Below are positions 16,170 through 22,005 of a stretch of DNA of 22,005 nt, one piece after another. The notes beneath the pieces are model-generated. The model saw nothing but the letters and a program-made list of their open reading frames with translations, was not told the origin of the DNA and did no database searches. Source of the stretch: Bacteroidota bacterium. Its GTDB lineage: Bacteria > Bacteroidota > Bacteroidia > Flavobacteriales > Weeksellaceae. Location: the NCBI GenBank assembly GCA_023457935.1, contig JAEXBA010000065.1:1-22005 (forward strand), given 5' to 3'. Positions within the stretch are counted from its first letter, which is position 1; every line of letters starts with the position of its first letter. Position numbers and translations under genes: made by a program.

Positions 16170-16670
16170 ATGAAAAAAATTCTTGTTATTCTGTTGGTGG
16201 CTTTCGTGCTGATTCAGTTTTTCAGAATTGACCAGACCAATCCTGCTGTTAACAAGGGAATGGATTTTCTGACCATTAAACAGACACCAGAACCTATTGC
16301 TTCTACTATTCGTAATGCATGTTACGACTGCCATTCCAATGAGACAAAATATCCGTGGTACACCAATGTACAGCCAGTTGCCTGGTTTATGCAGAACCAT
16401 ATAGAAGAAGGCCGCAAACATCTGAATTTTTCCATTTATTCCACTTACGAACCGAAAAGACAGGTACGAAAAATGGAAGAAGCAGCCGAAATGATCCAGA
16501 ACGGTGAAATGCCTTTGGAATCGTATGTTTTGGGACACCCGGAAGCCAAACTTACGGATGCGCAGAAGGCAGAACTGATGAATTACTTCAAGAGAACCGG
16601 CAGCGAAACACAGCTGGGCAACAGCCTTCCTGCAGTTGAACCTAAAGAAGAGGAACGTGAGTTTGAATAA
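16170..16670 (+). CDS. Haem-binding-domain protein (CxxCH), periplasmic, membrane-anchored
   Basis: 166 residues. An N-terminal hydrophobic segment (residues 4-18, LVILLVAFVLIQFF) acts as signal or anchor. A single c-type haem motif CYDCH at 51-55 is followed by SNETKYPWY...PVAW, the pattern of the Haem_bd family, and the GEMPLESYVLGHPEAKLTDAQKAEL block is also typical. The C-terminus is acidic (PKEEEREFE). A periplasmic electron-transfer or haem-binding role follows from the family; the partner is unknown. Its last 14 bases overlap the next gene, a CxxC redox protein, so the two are probably translationally coupled. Confidence 0.88.
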   Translation: MKKILVILLVAFVLIQFFRIDQTNPAVNKGMDFLTIKQTPEPIASTIRNACYDCHSNETKYPWYTNVQPVAWFMQNHIEEGRKHLNFSIYSTYEPKRQVRKMEEAAEMIQNGEMPLESYVLGHPEAKLTDAQKAELMNYFKRTGSETQLGNSLPAVEPKEEEREFE

Positions 16671-17073
16671 AACAGATGAATCGAAATACTATGTTTTTTA
16701 CGACGGCGACTGCGGTTTCTGCAACCATTGGGTACAGTGGATTCTGAAAAACGACAAAAAAGACCGTTTCCTTTTCGCGGCTTTACAGTCGGATTTCGGA
16801 CAGCAGTTTCTGAAGCAGCGCGGACTGGACCGAAAACAGTTCAACACGATTTACCTGTGGAAACCCAATTCCTATTACCTGATTAAATCGCAGGCAATAA
16901 CAGAAATTGCAAAAGTTCTGGGCGGAAAGTTTGCAGTGATGGCTCAGCTGAACCTTTTACCGACTTTTTTTTCGGATAAAATCTACGATAAAATTGCGAA
17001 AAACCGCATGAAACTGGCTCCGCAGAAATGTCTGCTTCCTACCGAAGAAGAACGCCGGAAATTTATAACCTGA
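16657..17073 (+). CDS. DCC-family (DUF393) thiol-disulfide oxidoreductase-like protein
   Basis: About 138 residues. The family hallmark YDGDCGFC (Cys19, Cys22 from the GTG start) is followed by VQWILKNDKKDRFLFAALQS, also typical. I prefer the GTG at 16657, preceded by GAAGAGG; a TTG at 16636 and a TTG at 16663 are alternatives, and there is no in-frame ATG before the motif. It overlaps the haem-binding gene by 14 bases. The DCC family is thioredoxin-like by prediction, with substrates unknown. Pairing with a CxxCH protein suggests a shared redox function, which is inference. Confidence 0.85.
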   Translation: MSLNKTDESKYYVFYDGDCGFCNHWVQWILKNDKKDRFLFAALQSDFGQQFLKQRGLDRKQFNTIYLWKPNSYYLIKSQAITEIAKVLGGKFAVMAQLNLLPTFFSDKIYDKIAKNRMKLAPQKCLLPTEEERRKFIT

Positions 17074-17087
17074 TTTTGGAAATACAC

Positions 17088-17215
17088 CTTTCCCGCGCAA
17101 GGGATAGAAGTGAAAATCCTTTTTTTGGCGCGGCTGCGCCGCGCCAAAAAAAGATTGCAGCGGATAGCCCGGTTCTGTTGGCTGCTGCACTTGCGGTGGC
17201 AACAGAATGCGCCCT
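17088..17215 (+). ncRNA. Highly structured intergenic element, candidate ncRNA or dispersed repeat
   Basis: A perfect 16-bp stem, C-T7-GGCGCGGC (17119-17134) / GCCGCGCC-A7-G (17138-17153) with a 3-nt loop, extends by AAT/ATT after one bulged C. It is flanked by two direct GGATAG motifs (17102-17107 and 17162-17167), by CCC-GCGCAA-GGG on the left and by an 8-bp TTCTGTTG/CAACAGAA stem (17173-17180/17200-17207) on the right. The T-run lies on the 5' side and the A-run on the 3' side on both strands, so it is not an intrinsic terminator. I recall similar 'GGGATAGAAGTG...GATTGCAGCGGATAGCCCG' sequences as frequent intergenic elements of flavobacteria. The strand given is that of the neighbouring genes and is not certain. 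Confidence 0.5.
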
Positions 17216-17246
17216 AAAAACAGAAATAATCTGACAAACTATTTCC

Positions 17247-17254
17247 TATATTTG
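17247..17254 (+). promoter_or_regulatory. Candidate -7 box (TATATTTG) of DUF4290-murA, possibly leaderless
   Basis: Exact TAnnTTTG match with five bases (CAACT) between it and the ATG at 17260, so transcription would start at or next to the start codon. No TTG at 17-19 bp upstream. Confidence 0.5.
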
Positions 17255-17259
17255 CAACT

Positions 17260-17909
17260 ATGGAATACAACACACACAGATCACCGCTGCAGATGCCGGA
17301 ATACGGAAGAATGATACAGCAGCTGGTGGAACGCTGCAAAGAGCTTCCTACCAAGGAAGAGCGCAACGAAATGGCCGTAGCCATTGTAGACTTTATGGGT
17401 CAGCGCAATCCGCAGCTTCGTGACGAAGACAATTACAAACATAAACTCTGGGATCATCTTTATATTTTGGCCAACTACGACCTTGATGTGGATGCTCCCT
17501 ACCCTTTCCCGACACCCGAAGAACTGGCCGAAAAGCCAAAGAGAATGGAATATCCGAAACTTCAGGGCGATTTTAAATTTTACGGGAAAAGCATTCTTCA
17601 GCTGATTGAAAAAGCAATTGAACTGGAAGAAGGCGGCGAAAAGGAAGCGCTGATTGAAGTGATTGCCAACAACATGAAGAAATCCTACAATATCTACAAC
17701 AAGGAACATGTAACAGACGACGTAATTTTCCGCCATTTGAAGGAACTTTCGGAAAACCGTCTGGATTTAACCGGAATCGACTCGCTGGAAAAAAGCAAGA
17801 TTTACCACAGCAGCAATAACCGCAACAAAAACCAGGGAAAAAATAACGGACAGAACAGCAATAATCCGAACCGTCACCGCAACCACCAGAACAAAAACAG
17901 AAGAAAGTA

Positions 17910-17910
<1 letters not shown>
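17260..17910 (+). CDS. DUF4290 family protein upstream of murA
   Basis: 216 residues, cytosolic and without signal peptide. Residues 1-180 are the conserved Bacteroidota DUF4290 domain (MEYNTHRSPLQMPEYGR, MGQRNPQLRD, KLWDHLYILANYDLDVDAPYPFP). The last 30 or so residues are a low-complexity Asn/Arg/Lys/His/Gln tail, basic enough to bind nucleic acid or anionic polymer. Its stop overlaps the murA ATG (TAATG), so the two are translationally coupled. A DUF4290-murA arrangement recurs in this phylum as far as I recall; a role tied to cell-wall synthesis is inferred from that linkage only. Confidence 0.9.
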
Positions 17911-19217
<1,307 letters not shown>

Positions 19218-19242
19218 CTTCCCGTAAAACTAAATATTAAAC

Positions 19243-19273
19243 AAAAAAGTTCAGAAATATTCTGAACTTTTTT
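19243..19273. terminator. Bidirectional terminator between murA and the DUF2207 gene
   Basis: A6-GTTCAGAA (19243-19256), loop ATA, TTCTGAAC-T6 (19260-19273): a 14-bp perfect stem with A- and T-runs on opposite sides. It serves both convergent genes; the minus-strand stop codon is only five bases away. Confidence 0.9.
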
Positions 19274-19277
19274 TGTT

Positions 19278-21275
19278 TTACCAGCCGCCGCCACCGCCGC
19301 CGCCACCGCCGCCGCCGGAAGAACCACCGCCGGAAGAACCGCTGGATGAGGAACCGCCGGAATAGGAAGAACGGGAAGATGATGAAGAAGAACCTGACCA
19401 CGAACTTGAGGAAGAAGAAACAGGCTGCGGTTTTTCAAATCCGTTTGAAACACTCCTGTTCATCGCGTCTGAAAAACCGGATGAATAAAAAGCAGCGTGA
19501 TCTTTGTACTGCGGCTTCAGTACAGAAGCAGCCAGGATTTTTTCAAACTTTTTTCCCCAAATGTCTTCTACTCCGAAAGCAATGGCGTAAGGAAGGTATT
19601 TTTCAAAGGTTTCGATGGTCATTTCCGGAGGATTATGAAACTTCATCAGTCTTTCTTCTGCTGTGGTAAGATACATTTTAAAGCCATCAATCTCCGCTTG
19701 CAATACTGGTTTTTCATCTCTCGGTCTTCTCATTAAATATTTGAAACCGATGAGGGATGCAGCGCCAAAAATTAAAAATTTAAAAGCGTGTGAAACAAAA
19801 AGCGGTACCTCGTCCGATCTAAAAAAAGCAAAACTGAATAAAGGCAGCAAAAAACAACTGAAAAACAGCAGCAGCGCAATAAAAATCAGTCGGTTTTTGG
19901 ATTCCCACACCAGAAGCAAAATGACAACGAGAATAAAACTGAAGACAAAAACTGTAAAGCCAATCCAAAGAAACCTATAATCATTGGAAAAATAAGAGGC
20001 AAGGACAAATGCAACGACAGAAAAAAATGTAAAAATCCCGAAAGCTTTCCACACTATTTTATTGTTTTTTTCTTCTTTCACAAAGTTTTTCATGGTGCTT
20101 TCCACATTCTCCTGAAGCTTGTTCACCGCGTGAAATAATTTCGGGTTATATTTCCCGTCCAGATTCACAAAATCTTTACCCTGAAAAAGATTGCTTAAAA
20201 ACAGGGATTCATCGGGAAACAATTCACCGTTTGCTTTCTTAAGCTTTGTCAATTTATACTCTTTGGAGCCTGAGCTTTTTTCTTCCTTTATTCTTATAAA
20301 ATCATGAACCGAAAGATTTACAAGTGTAGCGGTAACAAATGAGAAGCTGAAGGATTCAGAATCAGCGTAGCCAAGTTTTGCTGCCGATAGATTTCTGGGT
20401 GGATTAAACTGTGGAATAACAATGGGTTTCTCGGGATCGCGCCCATATTTTCTCCAGTTAAAATAATAAAATGCTAACAGGAATACTGCGGGAATAAAAA
20501 GCAGCAGCAAAAACCAGTTCCTTTTCATAAAAAGCAACAGGCCGCTTGGTTTTTCAAACACACCTTTATTAAATCCGGCAGCAACTGTAAGATTTTCCTT
20601 TTCGCGTAGATTTTTCGCGGAAAATATTATGGTATTATCCGACAGTTTTTGGCCAGAACAGTTTTCGGCAGTTGAACCCTGTGTTCCTGTATAACACCTG
20701 AACTGACTGATTTTCACGTCATCAGGAAACGTAATCTCTGTGCTGATGCTGTCGGTTTCAAAATTCCAGTCGGTACCGTTTACATTCCAGTAAAACTCAT
20801 CGTAATGATCAAAAAAACCAATTTGATTAAATGTTTCATATTTTATGGTATAAGTATAAATACCGGCAGGCAGAAAATAGTCTTCACTTCCTATATAAAC
20901 CGTAAGTTTGCCTTCTGATTTTTTTACGTGATAGTCTTCCGGCCGATTATCTCTTTCAACAGAAATAATTTTGTAACTCACAGGATCTTTTTCACCGTTA
21001 ATATTTCTCACCAGTGGCAACGCACGGAAAATTCCTCGTCTTATCTGATCGCCGGTTGCAGTAACATTGATGTATTCTGTTACCGTAACCGCACCGTCTT
21101 TCTGAATATTGATTTCCGAGTGAAAACTGTTGATTTTTTCGTATTCAACCTCGTTGATTGCTGTGCTGTATTCCCGTACCGCAATTGGTTCTACCGATAA
21201 AGACAAATCAACGGCTTCCTGCGACCAGAACAGTCCGGAAAAAAACAGAAAAACAAATAAAAAACATTTTTTCAT
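19278..21275 (-). CDS. DUF2207 multi-pass membrane protein with poly-Gly-Trp C-terminus
   Basis: 665 residues from the ATG at 21275. Signal peptide at 1-19 (MKKCFLFVFLFFSGLFWSQ), then a large extracytoplasmic DUF2207 beta domain (about 45-245, with EINIQKDGAVTVTEYINVTATG). Hydrophobic segments at about 253-273, 408-428, 436-457, 462-485 and 492-514. A conserved cytosolic-type block follows (MKFHNPPEMTIETFEKYLPYAIAFGVEDIWGKKF, 544-577), then a Ser/Gly-rich tail ending in eleven Gly and Trp. The frame is open to 21386, but that part overlaps the upstream gene and reads as translated Gly-repeat DNA. The 10-bp gap to the upstream paralogue contains GAGAGG, an unusually SD-like sequence here. Function of DUF2207 is unknown; a duplicated operon is evident. 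Confidence 0.88.
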   Translation of the reverse strand: MKKCFLFVFLFFSGLFWSQEAVDLSLSVEPIAVREYSTAINEVEYEKINSFHSEINIQKDGAVTVTEYINVTATGDQIRRGIFRALPLVRNINGEKDPVSYKIISVERDNRPEDYHVKKSEGKLTVYIGSEDYFLPAGIYTYTIKYETFNQIGFFDHYDEFYWNVNGTDWNFETDSISTEITFPDDVKISQFRCYTGTQGSTAENCSGQKLSDNTIIFSAKNLREKENLTVAAGFNKGVFEKPSGLLLFMKRNWFLLLLFIPAVFLLAFYYFNWRKYGRDPEKPIVIPQFNPPRNLSAAKLGYADSESFSFSFVTATLVNLSVHDFIRIKEEKSSGSKEYKLTKLKKANGELFPDESLFLSNLFQGKDFVNLDGKYNPKLFHAVNKLQENVESTMKNFVKEEKNNKIVWKAFGIFTFFSVVAFVLASYFSNDYRFLWIGFTVFVFSFILVVILLLVWESKNRLIFIALLLFFSCFLLPLFSFAFFRSDEVPLFVSHAFKFLIFGAASLIGFKYLMRRPRDEKPVLQAEIDGFKMYLTTAEERLMKFHNPPEMTIETFEKYLPYAIAFGVEDIWGKKFEKILAASVLKPQYKDHAAFYSSGFSDAMNRSVSNGFEKPQPVSSSSSSWSGSSSSSSRSSYSGGSSSSGSSGGGSSGGGGGGGGGGGW
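19284..19316 (-). repeat. GGC/GGT codon repeat encoding eleven glycines (copy 1)
   Basis: Eleven consecutive Gly codons (GCC/ACC on the plus strand) directly before TGG-TAA. Nearly the same sequence ends the upstream paralogue at 21292-21324; the copies differ only at synonymous third positions. Confidence 0.85.
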
Positions 21276-21285
21276 CCTCTCAAAA

Positions 21286-22005
21286 TTACCAGCCGCCACC
21301 GCCACCGCCGCCACCGCCGCCACCTGAAAATCCGCCACCACCGGAACCGCTGCCGGATGAGGAAGGCGCAGTAGAAGCGGACGCAATTGAACTTGACAGA
21401 TTAGAATTCAGTGTTGAACCAAAGGTTGCAGAATTGAAACTGCTCCCGATATACCAGTTATTCTGATAAGTTTCGGCAGAATTTTTCAGCATACTGGCAA
21501 ATTTATCGCCCCAGATTTTGTCTACACCCAATACAATGGCAAAAGGCAGCAGCGTTTCAAAAACCTGCGGTGTCATTGCCGGCGGATTGTGAAATTTCAG
21601 CTGCTCATTTTCTGCCGCGCCCATATACATTTTGAAACCTTCAATCAGAGATTTGGTCTGAAGTTTTTCCACAGAAGGTCTTTTGATCAGAAAACTGTAA
21701 ATGGCGAACGCTGTAAAAGAGAGAATAAGAAAAAGGTAGCATACGAAGAAATTACGGTCGTCCACAGGATTTTCACCGAAAGCAATACCGTTGCCCGCGA
21801 AAAGAAATATAACTACGGGTAAAAAAAGAAACATCTTCCAGCTGAATGTGAATTCACGGATAAAAAACAGCGCAATAGCGCTGATCGTAACCATTAAGCC
21901 GTAAAGAACCATCCCAGCCACAACTTTTCCTCCTTCCCCACTCAACGCAAAGCTGTAATAAAGCCCCGCAAAATAAATCAGCGAAATCACGATAAAAGGA
22001 AGCCA
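21286..22005 (-). CDS. DUF2207 paralogue, partial (5' end beyond window)
   Basis: The frame stays open to the window edge (first visible codons encode WLPFIVISLIYF), so only the last 239 residues are seen. They contain three or four hydrophobic segments, the same NPPAMTPQVFETLLPFAIVLGVDKIWGDKF block as the neighbour, and a Ser/Gly tail ending in eleven Gly and Trp. A GTG at 21990 could be called a start but would cut a membrane segment, so truncation by the window is the better reading. It sits 10 bp upstream of the second DUF2207 gene in the same direction: a tandem, diverged duplication likely transcribed together. Confidence 0.85.
   Translation of the reverse strand, partial: WLPFIVISLIYFAGLYYSFALSGEGGKVVAGMVLYGLMVTISAIALFFIREFTFSWKMFLFLPVVIFLFAGNGIAFGENPVDDRNFFVCYLFLILSFTAFAIYSFLIKRPSVEKLQTKSLIEGFKMYMGAAENEQLKFHNPPAMTPQVFETLLPFAIVLGVDKIWGDKFASMLKNSAETYQNNWYIGSSFNSATFGSTLNSNLSSSIASASTAPSSSGSGSGGGGFSGGGGGGGGGGGW
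21292..21324 (-). repeat. GGC/GGT codon repeat encoding eleven glycines (copy 2)
   Basis: Eleven Gly codons before TGG-TAA, paralogous to 19284-19316. Codon choice differs (more GGT), so the protein pattern is kept although the DNA has drifted. Confidence 0.85.

Noticed and set aside
17119..17153. Strong hairpin read as a rho-independent terminator for the DCC gene
   Set aside because: The T-run is on the 5' side and the A-run on the 3' side on either strand, opposite to what a terminator needs.
19281..19342. CCGCCACC repeats as a CRISPR or regulatory array
   Set aside because: They are in-frame Gly codons at the ends of two DUF2207 genes, with no spacers.
21276..21386. N-terminal extension of the DUF2207 gene to 21386
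   Set aside because: It reads through the Gly-repeat 3' end of the upstream gene in another frame. The signal peptide starts at 21275.

Overview
The window looks like a chromosomal segment of a flavobacterium, most probably Weeksellaceae (Chryseobacterium or a close relative). The evidence is moderately AT-rich DNA, promoters of the Bacteroidota type (TAnnTTTG -7 boxes, one with a TTG at 19 bp), almost no Shine-Dalgarno sequences, a type IX secretion (T9SS) sorting domain, a DUF4290-murA pair, and surface-protein modules typical of that group. There is no tRNA, rRNA, insertion sequence, prophage or CRISPR array. Most of the window is core metabolism; 10.8-16.1 kb is a more variable secreted-protein cluster.

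Layout. 1-2.9 kb: queD (minus) divergent from a secreted GH31 alpha-glucosidase/transglucosylase. 2.9-7.6 kb: glyoxylate bypass operon aceB-aceA (minus), divergent from a ScfR/RamB-type XRE regulator. Two copies of a GCGA-N4-TCGC palindrome lie between the two promoters. 7.7-10.6 kb: comF (plus), which collides tail to tail with upp plus a 51-residue membrane protein (minus), then der (minus). 10.8-16.1 kb: a consensus promoter, a small secreted unknown, a 1026-residue modular secreted protein, a 171-residue secreted protein sharing its C-terminal module, and a T9SS cargo adhesin whose ATG is one base out of frame. 16.2-17.1 kb: haem-binding-domain protein overlapping a DCC-family CxxC protein. 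17.09-17.22 kb: a strongly structured intergenic element. 17.26-19.2 kb: DUF4290-murA, the latter with Asp in place of the catalytic Cys. 19.3-22.0 kb: two tandem DUF2207 membrane proteins (minus), both ending in eleven glycines and a Trp; the upstream one is cut by the window edge.

The clearest functional unit is aceB-aceA with its regulator: acetate or fatty-acid carbon is routed through isocitrate lyase and malate synthase, and the adjacent acyl-CoA-responsive-type regulator probably acts on the palindromes. No wholly new multi-gene system is evident. The best candidates for undescribed biology are the palindrome pair, the hairpin element before DUF4290, the shared 'GMMVYD' module of the secreted cluster, and the A-tract frame offset at the adhesin start.
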